Below are positions 19,252 to 19,363 of a stretch of DNA of 19,363 nucleotides, in pieces. The position numbers and the translations under genes were made by a program. Under the pieces are notes generated by a model that saw only the letters and a list, made by a program, of their open reading frames with translations, did no database searches and was not told where the DNA came from. Each line of letters begins with the position of its first letter. Position 1 is the first letter of the stretch. Source of the DNA: Rickettsia endosymbiont of Diachasma alloeum. Lineage in GTDB: Bacteria > Pseudomonadota > Alphaproteobacteria > Rickettsiales > Rickettsiaceae. The DNA lies in contig DYDT01000039.1 of NCBI GenBank assembly GCA_020404485.1, positions 1-19,363 on the forward strand, written 5' to 3'.

Positions 19252-19363
19252 GGAAAAAAGACGTTTTGCGATAGTTATTAACTTTATTATTGCAGGAATA
19301 TTATCTCCTCCAGATATATTAAGCCAGTTTGCTTTTGCAATACCGCTGCTTTTATTATATGAA
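19252..19363 (+). other. Misjoined mate-pair tag: copy of tatC segment
   Basis: These 112 bases match 9851-9962 inside tatC except at 19304 and 19334. In the tatC frame both differences alter residues (Thr210 to Ser, Leu220 to Phe). The copy begins immediately after the linker. I infer a mate-pair tag rather than a second tatC; it should be trimmed. Confidence 0.9.

Noticed and set aside
19252..19363. Second tatC copy at the right end
   Set aside because: It begins directly after the linker with no start codon or upstream part of the gene, and is best explained as a mate-pair tag from 9851-9962.

Overview
This looks like a contig from a Rickettsia chromosome. It is AT-rich. It carries a second, divergent VirB4 of the rickettsial type IV secretion system, an AmpG-type permease, a degraded Rickettsia-type outer-membrane barrel gene, and intergenic palindromic elements of the kind scattered through Rickettsia genomes. 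The gene order dnaE, ugd, AsmA-like, ampG, tatC, serS, virB4, large secreted protein, terC fits what I recall of that chromosome. No species is assigned.

Both ends are artificial. A 42-bp sequence containing a perfect 34-bp loxP site lies at 120-161 and again, in the same orientation, at 19210-19251. It matches the 454 Titanium paired-end linker. Outside the linkers, bases 1-119 copy part of the ampG-like gene (8985-9103) and bases 19252-19363 copy part of tatC (9851-9962), with a few substitutions. Two untrimmed mate-pair reads explain this: their implied fragments, 162 to about 9104 and 9851 to 19209, are 8.9 and 9.4 kb, as expected of an 8-kb library. Real sequence is therefore about 162-19209.

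Left part: a terminator-like hairpin (202-231), a C-terminal scrap of an Rpn/PD-(D/E)XK family protein (261-425), then dnaE (DNA polymerase III alpha) and ugd (UDP-glucose 6-dehydrogenase), both on the minus strand and separated by a palindromic element. Ugd diverges from a rightward cluster: an AsmA-like envelope protein, an AmpG-like permease 1 bp later, tatC, and serS overlapping tatC by 14 bp. Apart from serS, the rightward genes concern the cell envelope: inter-membrane transport, muropeptide uptake and folded-protein export.

Right part: after a 297-bp repeat-bearing gap comes virB4 (second paralogue; Walker A kept, Walker B glutamate lost), a second palindromic element, a 1147-residue cysteine-rich secreted protein whose C-terminus resembles TraN-type mating-pair proteins, and terC 3 bp downstream. 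The contig closes with a pseudogene of an outer-membrane beta-barrel protein, broken by a 25-bp tandem duplication and further lesions but still preceded by a good sigma-70 promoter. The most interesting biological candidate is the TraN-like protein next to the degenerate VirB4. The most important practical finding is the linker contamination.
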